A stretch of DNA of 64,000 nt from Rhodobacteraceae bacterium HIMB11 (GTDB lineage Bacteria; Pseudomonadota; Alphaproteobacteria; Rhodobacterales; Rhodobacteraceae), in assembly GCA_000472185.1 (NCBI GenBank), contig AVDB01000002.1, positions 1 through 64,000 of the forward strand. The letters are read 5' to 3'. A program made the translations under genes and the position numbers. Every line of letters starts with the position of its first letter. Position 1 is the stretch's first letter. Of this stretch, positions 1 to 9,124 are shown one piece after another. The notes under the pieces were generated by a model. It was not told where the DNA came from, searched no databases, and worked only from the letters and a program-made list of their open reading frames with translations.

Positions 1-48
1 TGCGCGGCAACGCGCACCTTTGCTCTTTACGAGATCGGGCAACCGATC
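1..48 (+). promoter_or_regulatory. Structured leader upstream of rpsJ (two GCAA-tetraloop hairpins)
   Basis: Two perfect 6-bp stems, each closed by a GCAA (GNRA-type) tetraloop, lie in the 126 bases before rpsJ: 1-6 with 11-16, and 33-38 with 43-48. Neither is followed by a T-run, so they do not look like terminators. The position, in front of the first gene of the S10 operon, is where autoregulatory leaders bound by a ribosomal protein occur in other bacteria. The regulatory role is inference, and the upstream gene and promoter are outside the window. Confidence 0.4.
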
Positions 49-126
49 GCCCGGGTTCGACGAAGGCAAAAGATGCTCTTGGGTCTTCCTCTCAACTCTA
101 ACGCCGAAACATAAGGCAATAAGACA

Positions 127-435
127 ATGCAAAGCCAAAACATTCGTATCCGGCTAAAGGCATTCGATTACCGTGTACTGGATGCCAGCACACAGGAAAT
201 CGTGAACACTGCCAAACGCACCGGAGCGTCGGTCCGCGGTCCTATCCCGCTGCCGAACAAGATCGAAAAGTTCACCGTTCTACGTGGTCCACACGTGAAC
301 AAAAAATCGCGTGACCAGTTCGAAATTCGCACACACAAGCGTCTTTTGGACATCGTTGACCCAACACCACAAACCGTAGATGCGCTAATGAAGCTGGATC
401 TTGCGGCAGGTGTTGACGTTCAAATCTCGGTATAA
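127..435 (+). CDS. rpsJ: 30S ribosomal protein S10
   Basis: Small-subunit protein uS10 of the 30S head. In other bacteria it also acts as NusE, the NusB partner in transcription antitermination. The 102-residue length is normal and the start [14 protein letters not shown] matches the family. The C-terminal half contains the conserved [17 protein letters not shown] stretch. It is the first gene of the S10 operon here, with rplC beginning 12 bases after its stop. Translation and length leave no real alternative. Confidence 0.99.
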   Translation: MQSQNIRIRLKAFDYRVLDASTQEIVNTAKRTGASVRGPIPLPNKIEKFTVLRGPHVNKKSRDQFEIRTHKRLLDIVDPTPQTVDALMKLDLAAGVDVQISV

Positions 436-447
436 GGGGGCAAATAG

Positions 448-1173
448 ATGCGCTCTGGTATTATCGCGAAAAAAGTCGGCATGACCCGACTATTTATGGA
501 AGACGGAAAACAGATCCCTGTTACTGTTCTTCAAATGGAAAACTTGCAAGTTGTTGCACAACGCAGCAGCGACCAGCACGGCTATACAGCTGTTCAACTT
601 GGCGCAGGTTCTGCAAAGGCGAAAAACACGTCCAAAGCGATGCGTGGCCACTTTGCAGTAGCTAAGGTTGAGCCGAAGCGTAAAGTTGCAGAATTCCGCG
701 TTGATCCTGAAAACATGTTGGATGTTGGTTCTGAACTAACAGCCGAACATTATGTTGAAGGTCAATTTGTCGACGTTTCTGGCACATCTATCGGTAAAGG
801 TTTTGCCGGTGCTATGAAACGCCACAACTTTGGTGGTTTGCGTGCATCACACGGTGTTTCAATCAGCCACCGTTCGCATGGTTCAACTGGTCAGTGTCAA
901 GGCCCAGGTAAAGTGTTCAAAGGCAAGAAAATGGCAGGCCACATGGGTGCCGTTCGTATCACAACACAAAACCTACAGGTTGTTAAAACAGACGCAGATC
1001 GTGGTTTGATCATGATCAAAGGCGCCGTTCCTGGTTCAAAAGGCGGTTGGGTGACAGTGAAGGATGCGGTTAAAAAACCACTTCCTGAAAATGTACCATT
1101 CCCAGCAGCATTGCGTTCCGCAGAAGCTCCGGCCGTTGCAGAAGAAGCGCCGGCAGAGGGAGGTGAAGCATGA
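448..1173 (+). CDS. rplC: 50S ribosomal protein L3
   Basis: uL3, an early 23S rRNA-binding assembly protein whose loop reaches toward the peptidyl-transferase centre. At 241 residues it is longer than the E. coli protein (about 209). The extra length is an Ala/Glu/Pro-rich tail after about residue 220. The conserved loop around [15 protein letters not shown] includes the Gln that is methylated by PrmB in E. coli; modification here is only inferred. Its TGA stop overlaps the rplD ATG by 4 bases, indicating translational coupling. Confidence 0.99.
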   Translation: MRSGIIAKKVGMTRLFMEDGKQIPVTVLQMENLQVVAQRSSDQHGYTAVQLGAGSAKAKNTSKAMRGHFAVAKVEPKRKVAEFRVDPENMLDVGSELTAEHYVEGQFVDVSGTSIGKGFAGAMKRHNFGGLRASHGVSISHRSHGSTGQCQGPGKVFKGKKMAGHMGAVRITTQNLQVVKTDADRGLIMIKGAVPGSKGGWVTVKDAVKKPLPENVPFPAALRSAEAPAVAEEAPAEGGEA

Positions 1174-1787
1174 AACTTGACGTAATCACACTTGATGGTA
1201 GCAAAGCGGGTTCAGTTGAACTTGGCGATGACATCTTTGGTCTAGAACCACGTGCAGACATCTTGCATCGTGTTGTGCGTTGGCAGCGTAACAAAGCGCA
1301 AGCTGGCACACACAAGGTCAAGACACGGTCTGAAGTGAGCTACTCAACGAAGAAAATCTATCGCCAAAAAGGAACAGGTGGCGCGCGTCACGGTTCACGT
1401 AAGGCGCCGATTTTCCGTAAAGGTGGCATCTATAAGGGCCCAACACCGCGCAGCCACGCGCATGATTTGCCAAAGAAAGTGCGTCAGCTTGGCCTTAAGC
1501 ACGCGCTATCAGCTAAGGCGAAATCAGGTGCATTGGTGATCATCGAAGCGGCCGCCTCTGAAGGCAAATCAGCTGTTTTGGCAAAGCAAGTGAAAAACCT
1601 AGGTTGGAAACGTGCATTGATCATCGACGGTTCAGAAGTAAGCGAAAGCTTTGCAATGGCCGCACGCAACGTTGAGGGCGTGGACATCCTGCCAACAATG
1701 GGTGCAAACGTTTATGACATCCTAAAGCGTGATACACTTGTCATCACGAAAGCGGGCGTTGAAGCATTGGAGGCACGTTTGAAATGA
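1170..1787 (+). CDS. rplD: 50S ribosomal protein L4
   Basis: uL4, a 23S rRNA-binding protein whose extended loop lines the peptide exit tunnel; that loop is visible as [20 protein letters not shown] (about residues 66-85). 205 residues is the usual length. In gammaproteobacteria L4 represses its own operon by binding the S10 leader, so it is one candidate ligand for the hairpins before rpsJ, though that is inference. It overlaps rplC by 4 bases upstream and rplW by 4 bases downstream. Confidence 0.99.
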   Translation: MKLDVITLDGSKAGSVELGDDIFGLEPRADILHRVVRWQRNKAQAGTHKVKTRSEVSYSTKKIYRQKGTGGARHGSRKAPIFRKGGIYKGPTPRSHAHDLPKKVRQLGLKHALSAKAKSGALVIIEAAASEGKSAVLAKQVKNLGWKRALIIDGSEVSESFAMAARNVEGVDILPTMGANVYDILKRDTLVITKAGVEALEARLK

Positions 1788-2080
1788 GTGTAAAAGCTGA
1801 ACATTACGATGTGATCCGCAAGCCGATCATCACAGAAAAAGCAACAATGGCATCAGAAGCAGGTGCAGTTGTTTTTGAAGTGGCAATCGACAGCAACAAA
1901 CCACAGATCAAAGAAGCGGTAGAAGCGCTCTTTGGTGTAAAGGTCAAAGCGGTCAACACAACCATCACCAAAGGTAAAACCAAGCGTTTCCGTGGTATGA
2001 TGGGTCGTCGTAAGGACGTCAAAAAAGCCTATGTTACATTGGAAGACGGTAACACAATTGACGTGTCAACTGGTCTCTAA
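1784..2080 (+). CDS. rplW: 50S ribosomal protein L23
   Basis: uL23 sits at the tunnel exit and is the docking site for trigger factor and SRP in bacteria. At 98 residues it is of normal length. The start [20 protein letters not shown] and the conserved [20 protein letters not shown] segment are diagnostic. It overlaps rplD by 4 bases. Unlike most bacteria, where rplB follows within a few bases, this gene is followed by a strong terminator and about 900 bases without ribosomal genes. Confidence 0.99.
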   Translation: MSVKAEHYDVIRKPIITEKATMASEAGAVVFEVAIDSNKPQIKEAVEALFGVKVKAVNTTITKGKTKRFRGMMGRRKDVKKAYVTLEDGNTIDVSTGL

Positions 2081-2106
2081 GGTTACAAACTAAAATTTGA
2101 AAAATG

Positions 2107-2133
2107 AAACCCCCGCAATTGCGGGGGTTTTTT
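2107..2133 (+). terminator. Intrinsic terminator after rplW
   Basis: A 10-bp perfect stem (AAACCCCCGC / GCGGGGGTTT) with loop AATT is followed by more T residues. It is symmetrical enough to act on both strands. It closes the rpsJ-rplC-rplD-rplW unit, so rplB and downstream genes need their own promoter or readthrough. Confidence 0.9.
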
Positions 2134-2202
2134 GTTCGCCCACGCAGTACTTTGTGGTAGGGTAATTACATATTTGAAGTATTTACTTTGTGGATTTTAG
2201 GA

Positions 2203-2781
2203 ATGCGATTACTTGCGCTTAATTTAACAGCGCGGTTGTGGGCTGTGGTCAGTGTACAGGCACATCAATCTGACGCGGTACACTGTGAAAATGCGATAGA
2301 CACCGATCAATTAAGAGACTGATTGGTTGAGAATTTAACAAAATCAAATTCGTAGGTCCTTAATAAGACCACAAACGCTGAAGGCGCAGACTTTCTGGAA
2401 GCGAGGTTGGAAAGTCATGATCATATAGCCTGTGGGGAAAAGTCAGGCCATTTAGAGCTTGTCTTTGTCTGCTCTGAACGTGCTCCAATTGTTTTTGTGA
2501 CTGCCACATGCCGATTTGCAGATCATGCACGGTTTGGTCGTTTCAATATAAAGATTGGTGAAAAGAGACGACAAAAACTCGTCGCCACTGCCCTAGACGG
2601 TGGAAACGCACTGGGGCCAACAGATTCCAAGGATGTCATTCGTATTGTCAACGCAATTACCAATGCCGAACAAGTAACAATCCAAATTCAGCCATTCCCA
2701 TGGTTGCCCACGAACGCGACATTCTATCCAACTAAGAATAGCGCACAGGTTGATGAAATACGTTCAGCGTGTTTGGAATAA
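2203..2781 (+). pseudogene. Decayed secreted-protein gene, possibly TagO/VC_A0118-like
   Basis: One frame from the ATG at 2203, preceded by TTTTAGGA, encodes about 190 residues but carries a TGA at codon 40 (2320) and a TAG at codon 51 (2353). The first 20 residues resemble a degraded signal peptide (MRLLALNLTARLWAVV...). The remainder has paired cysteines, a TNATFYP segment and a C-terminal IRSAC. The spacing of cysteines and the ending loosely recall the T6SS-associated TagO/VC_A0118 family, but this is a weak by-eye resemblance. The tail from the TTG at 2407 remains open (124 residues) and might still be translated. It interrupts the ribosomal operon between rplW and rplB. Confidence 0.5.
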
Positions 2782-2844
2782 GCGTTTCTAAAGCAACTCA
2801 GGCTCAGAAATCGTCGCTTGTAAGCATTGTTTTGAGCAATGCAC

Positions 2845-2873
2845 TGGACACCCACGTCATTCACCACTATACC
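2845..2873 (+). promoter_or_regulatory. Candidate sigma70 promoter for rplB-rplP
   Basis: TGGACA (2845-2850) and TATACC (2868-2873) are separated by exactly 17 bases. They match the housekeeping consensus at 5 of 6 and 4 of 6 positions. A promoter is expected here because a strong terminator follows rplW. The predicted leader to the rplB start is roughly 115 bases. No experimental start site is known to me. Confidence 0.4.
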
Positions 2874-2996
2874 GCAGCGATCTTGTATGGCCTTAGATTC
2901 GTCTGGGGCCTCTCGATGTTTATAAACTGGCCACCTTCGGGGGGCTTTACCATGGGCGGGGAGACCCGTCGAACACACAAACGGAAGTCAGAAAGC

Positions 2997-3839
2997 ATGG
3001 CACTTAAGTCGTATAAACCAACGACGCCGGGCCAGCGCGGGCTGGTACTGATCGACCGTTCGGAGCTGTGGAAAGGACGTCCTGTCAAATCCCTAACAGA
3101 GGGTTTGACAAAATCGGGCGGCCGGAACAACACTGGACGGATCACATCACGTCGCCGCGGTGGTGGGGCAAAACGCCTTTACCGGATCGTCGATTTCAAA
3201 CGTAACAAGTTTGACGTAGTAGCAACAGTGGAACGGATCGAATATGACCCGAACCGCACAGCATTCATCGCATTGGTGAAGTATGAGGATGGCGAACAGG
3301 CCTATATCCTTGCACCTCAGCGTTTGGCAGTCGGAGATCAAGTGATCTCAGCTGCAAAAGCAGACATTAAACCAGGTAACGCAATGCCATTCTCTGGCAT
3401 GCCAATCGGGACAATCGTTCACAACATCGAACTAAAGCCTGGTAAAGGCGGTCAGATTGCACGCGCAGCTGGTACATACGCACAATTTGTTGGCCGCGAT
3501 GGTGGCTATGCCCAGATCCGCCTATCCTCAGGTGAACTTCGCATGGTACGTCAGGAATGCATGGCAACAATCGGTGCTGTGTCTAACCCAGACAATTCAA
3601 ACCAAAACTACGGTAAAGCGGGTCGTATGCGCCACAAGGGCATCCGTCCATCCGTTCGTGGTGTGGTTATGAACCCGATCGACCACCCACACGGTGGTGG
3701 TGAAGGCCGTACATCAGGTGGTCGTCACCCAGTGACACCATGGGGTAAGCCTACCAAAGGTAAACGCACCCGTAACACGAACAAGGCGTCACAAAAGCTT
3801 ATCATTCGCTCGCGTCACGCCAAGAAGGGGGGACGTTAA
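2997..3839 (+). CDS. rplB: 50S ribosomal protein L2
   Basis: uL2, the primary 23S rRNA-binding protein needed for subunit association and for the peptidyl-transferase centre. The ATG at 2997 gives 280 residues, the family length, beginning [17 protein letters not shown]. An upstream in-frame extension exists but lacks family sequence. The catalytically important C-terminal loop is intact ([18 protein letters not shown]), including the conserved His. rpsS begins 3 bases after the stop. Confidence 0.99.
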   Translation: MALKSYKPTTPGQRGLVLIDRSELWKGRPVKSLTEGLTKSGGRNNTGRITSRRRGGGAKRLYRIVDFKRNKFDVVATVERIEYDPNRTAFIALVKYEDGEQAYILAPQRLAVGDQVISAAKADIKPGNAMPFSGMPIGTIVHNIELKPGKGGQIARAAGTYAQFVGRDGGYAQIRLSSGELRMVRQECMATIGAVSNPDNSNQNYGKAGRMRHKGIRPSVRGVVMNPIDHPHGGGEGRTSGGRHPVTPWGKPTKGKRTRNTNKASQKLIIRSRHAKKGGR

Positions 3840-3842
3840 TTT

Positions 3843-4121
3843 ATGCCTCGTTCAGTATGGAAAGGTCCATTTGTGGATGCTTATGTGCTTAAGAAAGCCG
3901 AAGCAGCACGCGAAAGCGGCCGTAATGAAGTTATCAAAATTTGGTCACGTCGTTCCACCATCCTACCACAATTCGTTGGTTTGACATTTGGTGTGTACAA
4001 TGGCCAAAAGCACATTCCAGTGCTTGTGTCAGAAGATATGATCGGCCAGAAGTTTGGTGAGTATTCACCAACACGGACCTATTATGGTCACGGCGTCGAC
4101 AAGAAAGCCAAGCGGAAGTAA
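3843..4121 (+). CDS. rpsS: 30S ribosomal protein S19
   Basis: uS19, a 30S-head protein contacting S13 and the A-site finger of the large subunit. 92 residues with the family start [12 protein letters not shown] and the conserved [15 protein letters not shown] core. It lies 3 bases after rplB and 5 bases before rplV, in the usual rplB-rpsS-rplV-rpsC-rplP order. Confidence 0.99.
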   Translation: MPRSVWKGPFVDAYVLKKAEAARESGRNEVIKIWSRRSTILPQFVGLTFGVYNGQKHIPVLVSEDMIGQKFGEYSPTRTYYGHGVDKKAKRK

Positions 4122-4126
4122 TAGCC

Positions 4127-4507
4127 ATGTCTAAAGCGAAAAATCCCCGCCGCGTGGCCGATAACGAAGCAATGGCAAAACTGCGCATGCTTCGCACAAG
4201 CCCGCAAAAGCTTAACCTTGTTGCTGCGATGATCCGCGGTAAAAAGGTTGATAAAGCCCTAAGCGATTTAACATTCAGCAAAAAGCGTATCGCAAACGAC
4301 GTTAAAAAATGTCTGCAATCCGCAATTGCCAACGCTGAAAACAACCACAACCTAGATGTTGATGAATTGGTTGTTGCAGAAGCGTATGTTGGTAAAAACA
4401 TGACAATGAAACGTGGTCGTCCACGCGCACGTGGTCGTTTCGGTCGTATCATGAAACCATTCTCAGAACTAACGATCAAGGTTCGTCAAGTAGAGGAGCA
4501 AGCCTAA
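4127..4507 (+). CDS. rplV: 50S ribosomal protein L22
   Basis: uL22 binds all 23S domains and extends a beta-hairpin into the exit tunnel near the macrolide site. That hairpin is visible as [19 protein letters not shown] (about residues 89-107). 126 residues is normal for alphaproteobacteria. The stop and the rpsC start share a base (TAATG), so the two are probably translationally coupled. Confidence 0.99.
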   Translation: MSKAKNPRRVADNEAMAKLRMLRTSPQKLNLVAAMIRGKKVDKALSDLTFSKKRIANDVKKCLQSAIANAENNHNLDVDELVVAEAYVGKNMTMKRGRPRARGRFGRIMKPFSELTIKVRQVEEQA

Positions 4508-5214
4508 TGGGTCAGAAGGTAAATCCAATCGGCATGCGCCTGCAGGTCAACCGTACCTGGGACAGCCGCTGGTATGCAGACACCAAAGATTATGGTGATT
4601 TGCTACTAGAAGATCTTCGCATGCGCGAGTTCATCAAAAAAGAATGCGCACAGGCAGGTGTGGCACGTGTCATCATTGAACGTCCTCACAAAAAATGCCG
4701 TGTGACAATCCACACTGCACGCCCTGGCGTCATCATTGGTAAGAAAGGCGCGGACATCGAAGTTTTGCGTAAAAAACTTGCTGCGATGACAACATCAGAA
4801 TTGCACCTAAACATTGTTGAGGTTCGCAAGCCTGAATTGGACGCACAGTTGGTTGGCGAAAGCATTGCACAACAGCTAGAACGCCGTGTTTCTTTCCGCC
4901 GAGCAATGAAGCGTGCGGTTCAAAACGCGATGCGCATGGGTGCCTTGGGTATTCGTGTGAACGTTGCTGGCCGTTTGGGTGGTGCAGAAATCGCGCGGAC
5001 TGAATGGTATCGTGAAGGCCGTGTGCCTTTACATACATTGCGTGCAGATATCGACTATTCAAACGTCGAGGCCATGACACCCTATGGTATCATCGGGATC
5101 AAAGTATGGATCTTCAAAGGTGAAATCATGGAGCATGATCCTCAGGCGCGTGATCGTAAAGCACAAGAACTCCAAGATGGGCCAGCACCACGTGGTGCGG
5201 CGCCACGTCGCTAA
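4507..5214 (+). CDS. rpsC: 30S ribosomal protein S3
   Basis: uS3 forms the mRNA entry tunnel with S4 and S5. 235 residues. It starts [20 protein letters not shown] and has a KH domain with the GxxG loop in [11 protein letters not shown] (about residues 76-86), followed by the conserved [17 protein letters not shown] segment. The ending is Pro/Arg/Gly-rich. rplP follows after 15 bases that contain a very strong Shine-Dalgarno, AAGGAGGAG. Confidence 0.99.
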   Translation: MGQKVNPIGMRLQVNRTWDSRWYADTKDYGDLLLEDLRMREFIKKECAQAGVARVIIERPHKKCRVTIHTARPGVIIGKKGADIEVLRKKLAAMTTSELHLNIVEVRKPELDAQLVGESIAQQLERRVSFRRAMKRAVQNAMRMGALGIRVNVAGRLGGAEIARTEWYREGRVPLHTLRADIDYSNVEAMTPYGIIGIKVWIFKGEIMEHDPQARDRKAQELQDGPAPRGAAPRR

Positions 5215-5229
5215 GGAGGAGAGTAAGAG

Positions 5230-5643
5230 ATGCTTCAACCAAAGCGTACCAAATTCCGCAAAATGCACAAAGGCCGGATCCACGGTCTTGCAAAAGGCGG
5301 TTCTGATCTAAACTTCGGCTCATACGGTCTTAAGGCAACAACACCAGAGCGTGTGACAGCCCGTCAAATCGAAGCAGCCCGCCGTGCCATGACGCGTCAC
5401 ATGAAACGTCAAGGTCGTGTATGGATTCGTATCTTCCCAGATACGCCTGTAACCTCGAAACCTGTCGAAGTTCGTATGGGTAAAGGTAAGGGGTCTGTTG
5501 ATTATTGGGCATGCAAGGTCAAACCAGGCCGCATCATGTTCGAAATCGACGGCGTAAACGATGAAATCGCACGCGAGGCGCTTCGCCTAGCTGCGATGAA
5601 ACTACCAGTAAAAACACGCGTCGTTGTGCGCGAAGACTGGTAA
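5230..5643 (+). CDS. rplP: 50S ribosomal protein L16
   Basis: uL16 helps position A- and P-site tRNAs. 137 residues, starting [16 protein letters not shown]. The conserved [14 protein letters not shown] loop is intact. Its Arg, residue 82, corresponds to E. coli Arg81, which is hydroxylated by the 2OG oxygenase YcfD/RoxA. Notably, the next gene downstream is itself a 2OG-Fe(II) oxygenase on the opposite strand. L16 is the last gene of this transcription block and is followed by a strong terminator. Confidence 0.99.
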   Translation: MLQPKRTKFRKMHKGRIHGLAKGGSDLNFGSYGLKATTPERVTARQIEAARRAMTRHMKRQGRVWIRIFPDTPVTSKPVEVRMGKGKGSVDYWACKVKPGRIMFEIDGVNDEIAREALRLAAMKLPVKTRVVVREDW

Positions 5644-5664
5644 GAGCAAACGTCAGTATTGATT

Positions 5665-5700
5665 AAAACGCCCCGCTGATTTCAGCGGGGCGTTTTGTTT
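5665..5700. terminator. Bidirectional terminator between rplP and the oxygenase gene
   Basis: A 15-bp perfect stem (5665-5679 with 5682-5696) ends in a TTTT run. The mirrored A-run makes it functional for the convergent minus-strand gene too. It separates the rplB-rplP block from the rpmC block. Confidence 0.92.
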
Positions 5701-5761
5701 TTAACACCTTAGTGGTTTCGGCTGTGAACGAATGTCCGTTTGGGCGGAACCGAGCTCCGCA

Positions 5762-6382
5762 TCATCCCCAACTGTAATTGAAACTGACGGATATTCGGTC
5801 TTCTTCGGACATATTCATGGGCACTTCGTGGCGTAGCCAGCTTTCCCATAGTAACACATCCCCGACCGCAGGGGCGACATAGATGAAATTGCGCATTTCT
5901 TCACGGGCCTCTTTGATGCGTGCAGGGGTGGCCATCATCATGGCGTGACGGGGGTCTTCGAATTTGATCGCGCTGGCCCCCTCGGGCATCGCAACGTAGG
6001 TCGTGCCTGATATAACAGAATGGGGGTGAATATGCGCGGAATGCGTTCCGCCTTCGGGCAGGATGTTGATCCATAAATCCTCAAGCCTTAGCTCCCGCCC
6101 ATCCAGATCGAATTCCAGATCTTTGGCAAAGTCTGCAACATGCTGATCTAGGATCTTTTGTAGGGCTTCAAAAATGGGAAAACGCCATCCCAAATCCGTT
6201 AGGGAGGCATAGCTTGTATACCCTGGATATCCGTTCGCCTCACACCAGTCTTGGCCCGCCTCGTCACCCTGGGCAATCGACCAACAAGATGCCTCAAGCT
6301 CTTGGGGATTAACGGGATCCCCAAATTTCGACAGGTTCGAATGATAAAGACGGGTCGCGAAGAGTGATTTGATTTGTGCCAT
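5762..6382 (-). CDS. Putative 2OG-Fe(II) oxygenase, TIGR02466 family
   Basis: A 206-residue soluble protein of the uncharacterised TIGR02466 group of 2-oxoglutarate/Fe(II) dioxygenases. Probable iron ligands are in HSAHIHPHS (about residues 110-118) and the distal SWLRHEVP His. The Arg in RISVSFNYSW near the C-terminus would bind 2-oxoglutarate. It lies antisense inside the ribosomal superoperon, convergent with rplP and divergent from rpmC. In my recollection related roseobacters have it at the same place. Substrate unknown; the neighbourhood raises the possibility of a ribosomal-protein hydroxylase, which is inference. Confidence 0.85.
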   Translation of the reverse strand: MAQIKSLFATRLYHSNLSKFGDPVNPQELEASCWSIAQGDEAGQDWCEANGYPGYTSYASLTDLGWRFPIFEALQKILDQHVADFAKDLEFDLDGRELRLEDLWINILPEGGTHSAHIHPHSVISGTTYVAMPEGASAIKFEDPRHAMMMATPARIKEAREEMRNFIYVAPAVGDVLLWESWLRHEVPMNMSEEDRISVSFNYSWG

Positions 6383-6504
6383 GTCCGTCTGATAGCGAAT
6401 CGGCGCGTTTATTGCCAGTCAGAACTGAGCAGGTGGATAAGACTCTTTTTCGCATAATCGCCCTTGCACCATGGGGCCTCATGGGTTAATGACCCCCATT
6501 ACTA

Positions 6505-6540
6505 AAGCCGGTTCGCAAGAATCGGCTTGGTTTTATTTTG
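6505..6540 (+). promoter_or_regulatory. GCAA-tetraloop hairpin in the rpmC leader
   Basis: A 10-bp stem (6505-6514 with 6519-6528, one G-U wobble) is closed by the same GCAA tetraloop seen twice before rpsJ. It is followed by GGTTTTATTTT. It lies 75-110 bases before rpmC. It could be an attenuator, a protein-binding leader element, or a terminator for a short upstream transcript. Confidence 0.45.
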
Positions 6541-6612
6541 CGAAAGCAACTCACTCCACCGGGTTATGGGTCACCCAATCATAAGGGGCCTTCTGGTGTC
6601 TGAAAAAGGAAA

Positions 6613-6819
6613 ATGGCTATGAAAGCCCAAGATTTGCGTGATAAAACGCCTGATCAGCTTCGTGAAGAGCTGGCATCCTTGAAAAAAGAAGCGTTCAACC
6701 TTCGCTTTCAACAAGCGACAGGTCAATTGGAAAGCACAGCACGTATGCGCACAGTCAAGCGTGACGTGGCCCGTGTGAACACAATTTTGAACGAAAAAGC
6801 CGCAGCAGCGGCGGAATAA
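6613..6819 (+). CDS. rpmC: 50S ribosomal protein L29
   Basis: uL29, a small helical-hairpin protein beside L23 at the tunnel exit. 68 residues, starting [16 protein letters not shown], with the conserved [13 protein letters not shown] motif. An AAAGGA Shine-Dalgarno precedes the ATG. It opens a new block because rplP ends in a terminator and the antisense oxygenase intervenes. rpsQ follows after 12 bases. Confidence 0.98.
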   Translation: MAMKAQDLRDKTPDQLREELASLKKEAFNLRFQQATGQLESTARMRTVKRDVARVNTILNEKAAAAAE

Positions 6820-6831
6820 GGAGCCTGAGAT

Positions 6832-7062
6832 ATGCCTAAACGAATTCTTCAAGGTGTTGTCACTTCTGATGCAAACGCACAAACCGTTACTGTATCAGTG
6901 GAACGTCGCTTCAAGCACCCTGTTCTGCAAAAAACAATTCGTAAGTCCAAGAAGTATCGGGCGCACGATGAAAAGAACGCTTTCAAGGTTGGTGACACAG
7001 TTCGTATTATCGAATGCGCACCAAAATCGAAAACGAAACGTTGGGAGGTACTAGAGGCGTAA
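6832..7062 (+). CDS. rpsQ: 30S ribosomal protein S17
   Basis: uS17, a primary 16S rRNA-binding OB-fold protein. 76 residues, starting [13 protein letters not shown], with the typical [24 protein letters not shown] region; the motif [11 protein letters not shown] lies near residue 55. The 83-base gap to rplN is larger than the other gaps in this block and holds small hairpins. Confidence 0.98.
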   Translation: MPKRILQGVVTSDANAQTVTVSVERRFKHPVLQKTIRKSKKYRAHDEKNAFKVGDTVRIIECAPKSKTKRWEVLEA

Positions 7063-7145
7063 GCCGCTAGGCCTTTTGGCATTAACGAAACCCTGGGGAC
7101 TAACCCCTGAGAGATCAGGACGCCCCATAGGTCGGGAGACACAAC

Positions 7146-7514
7146 ATGATCCAGATGCAAACAAATCTGGATGTTGCTGACAACTCTGGCGCACGCCGAG
7201 TTCAGTGCATCAAAGTGTTGGGTGGTTCCAAGCGTAAATACGCATCCGTTGGCGACATCATCGTCGTTTCGGTTAAGGAAGCCATCCCGCGCGGCCGTGT
7301 AAAGAAAGGCGACGTCCGTAAGGCCGTTGTTGTTCGCACAGCCAAAGAAGTCCGTCGTGATGACGGCACTGCAATCCGCTTTGACTCAAACGCAGCTGTT
7401 ATTTTGAACAACGCAGGCGAGCCAGTCGGAACACGTATTTTTGGCCCAGTTGTTCGTGAACTGCGCGGCAAAAACTTCATGAAAATCATTTCATTGGCAC
7501 CGGAGGTTCTGTAA
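7146..7514 (+). CDS. rplN: 50S ribosomal protein L14
   Basis: uL14, a subunit-interface protein that is also the RsfS silencing-factor target in bacteria. 122 residues, starting [18 protein letters not shown]. The conserved [14 protein letters not shown] and [13 protein letters not shown] segments are present. The stop overlaps the rplX start (TAATG). A short CCTGA-GAGA-TCAGG hairpin lies in its leader at 7106-7119. Confidence 0.99.
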   Translation: MIQMQTNLDVADNSGARRVQCIKVLGGSKRKYASVGDIIVVSVKEAIPRGRVKKGDVRKAVVVRTAKEVRRDDGTAIRFDSNAAVILNNAGEPVGTRIFGPVVRELRGKNFMKIISLAPEVL

Positions 7515-7825
7515 TGGCTGCAAAACTTCGTAAAGGGGATGAAGTGATCGTTTTGGCCGGCAAGGACAAAGGCAAGAAGGGAACTATTTCTTCTGTCGAT
7601 CCTAAGGCAAACAAAGCGGTTGTTGATGGTGTGAACATGGCAATCCGCCACACACGTCAGTCACAAACATCTCAGGGTGGTCGTCTGCCAAAGGCGATGC
7701 CAATGGATTTGTCAAACTTGGCACTTTTAGATGCAAACGGCAAAGCGACACGCGTTGGCTTCAAAGTTGACGACGGCAAAAAAGTGCGCGTTGCAAAAAC
7801 AACAGGAGACGTGATCGATGCTTGA
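7514..7825 (+). CDS. rplX: 50S ribosomal protein L24
   Basis: uL24, an assembly-initiator protein with an N-terminal KOW motif ([18 protein letters not shown], about residues 8-25). 103 residues, of normal length. It overlaps rplN by one base and rplE by 8 bases, so rplE translation is probably coupled to it. Confidence 0.98.
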   Translation: MAAKLRKGDEVIVLAGKDKGKKGTISSVDPKANKAVVDGVNMAIRHTRQSQTSQGGRLPKAMPMDLSNLALLDANGKATRVGFKVDDGKKVRVAKTTGDVIDA

Positions 7826-8381
7826 TAATGCAAACTATACACCACGTCTTAAGCAAGCATACGCCGAAACAATTCGTCCGGCGATGAAAGAAGAGTTTTC
7901 TTACAAAAACGATATGATGATCCCACGTTTGGACAAAATCGTTTTGAACATCGGTTGCGGCCGCGAAGCTGTGAAAGACAGTAAGAAAGCGAAATCAGCA
8001 CAGGCGGATCTAACACAGATCGCAGGTCAATTGGCGGTAATCACCAAAGCGAAAAAATCCATTGCGGGTTTCCGTGTACGTGAAGATATGCCTCTTGGTG
8101 CTAAGGTTACTCTTCGTGGTGACCGGATGTATGACTTCCTTGATCGTTTGATCACGATTGCGATGCCACGTATCCGCGACTTCCGCGGTGTATCTGGTAA
8201 ATCCTTTGACGGCCGCGGCAACTATGCCATGGGCATCAAAGAGCACATCGTTTTCCCAGAAATCGACTTCGATAAAATCGACGAGGCATGGGGCTTGGAT
8301 ATCGTAATTGCCACAACCGCGAAAACCGACGCGGAAGCAAAAGCGCTGTTGAAGCTGTTCAACATGCCTTTCAACAGCTGA
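7818..8381 (+). CDS. rplE: 50S ribosomal protein L5
   Basis: uL5 binds 5S rRNA and contacts the P-site tRNA and S13. 187 residues. The core [17 protein letters not shown] and the C-terminal [16 protein letters not shown] segments are family signatures. The ATG lies within the last codons of rplX. rpsN begins 20 bases after the stop. Confidence 0.99.
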   Translation: MLDNANYTPRLKQAYAETIRPAMKEEFSYKNDMMIPRLDKIVLNIGCGREAVKDSKKAKSAQADLTQIAGQLAVITKAKKSIAGFRVREDMPLGAKVTLRGDRMYDFLDRLITIAMPRIRDFRGVSGKSFDGRGNYAMGIKEHIVFPEIDFDKIDEAWGLDIVIATTAKTDAEAKALLKLFNMPFNS

Positions 8382-8401
8382 TCCGCGGGAAGGAATAAGA
8401 C

Positions 8402-8707
8402 ATGGCTAAAAAAGCAATGATCGAACGCGAAAAGAAGCGCGCACGTTTGGTGGAAAAATACGCCGCGAAACGCGCCGAGCTTAAAGAGATCGCGAATGAT
8501 GAGAGCCGCCCAATGGAAGAGCGTTTCAAAGCGCGTCTTAAATTGGCGAAATTGCCGCGCAACTCTGCGGCGAACCGTATGCACAACCGTTGTCAACTGA
8601 CAGGTCGTCCGCACGCTTACTACCGTAAGCTTAAGATTTCTCGTATCGCACTACGCGAACTTGGATCTGCGGGCCAGTTGCCTGGCGTTGTCAAGTCAAG
8701 CTGGTAA
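8402..8707 (+). CDS. rpsN: 30S ribosomal protein S14 (zinc-independent type)
   Basis: uS14 of the 30S head. 101 residues, the long form without the two CxxC pairs, so it does not bind zinc. The conserved [21 protein letters not shown] region is near the C-terminus. It lies between rplE and rpsH in the standard spc order, with 12 bases to rpsH. Confidence 0.98.
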   Translation: MAKKAMIEREKKRARLVEKYAAKRAELKEIANDESRPMEERFKARLKLAKLPRNSAANRMHNRCQLTGRPHAYYRKLKISRIALRELGSAGQLPGVVKSSW

Positions 8708-8719
8708 GGGAGAGAAGTT

Positions 8720-9112
8720 ATGAACGATCCTATCGGCGATATGCTGACACGTATCCGCAACGCTCAAATGCGTGGCAAATCGACTGTTGCAACACCTGCA
8801 TCAAAGTTGCGTGCATGGGTTTTGGATGTTCTTCAGGACGAAGGTTACATCCGCGGCTATGACAAGCAAACTGGTGGCAATGGTCACCCAGAAATCGTAA
8901 TCAGCCTGAAGTACTTTGATGGTGAGCCTGTGATCCGCGAACTAAAGCGCGTTTCAAAGCCTGGCCGTCGTGTGTATCTAGGTGTGAAAGAAATTCCATC
9001 TGTCCGTCAGGGCCTTGGCGTTTCTATCGTATCTACACCCAAAGGCGTCATGTCGGATGCAAACGCTCGTGCCAACAATGTTGGTGGCGAAGTGCTTTGT
9101 ACCGTATTCTAA
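8720..9112 (+). CDS. rpsH: 30S ribosomal protein S8
   Basis: uS8 binds the central domain of 16S rRNA and in E. coli represses the spc operon. 130 residues, starting [16 protein letters not shown], with the C-terminal [19 protein letters not shown] hallmark. A good Shine-Dalgarno (AAGGAGG) follows its stop and serves rplF 12 bases downstream. Confidence 0.99.
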   Translation: MNDPIGDMLTRIRNAQMRGKSTVATPASKLRAWVLDVLQDEGYIRGYDKQTGGNGHPEIVISLKYFDGEPVIRELKRVSKPGRRVYLGVKEIPSVRQGLGVSIVSTPKGVMSDANARANNVGGEVLCTVF

Positions 9113-9124
9113 GGAGGACTGGAA

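Noticed and set aside
20-70. A GGGTTCGA-like string before rpsJ, resembling a tRNA T-loop
   Set aside because: No acceptor stem, anticodon loop or CCA-like end can be formed around it; the stretch is better explained by the two GCAA hairpins.
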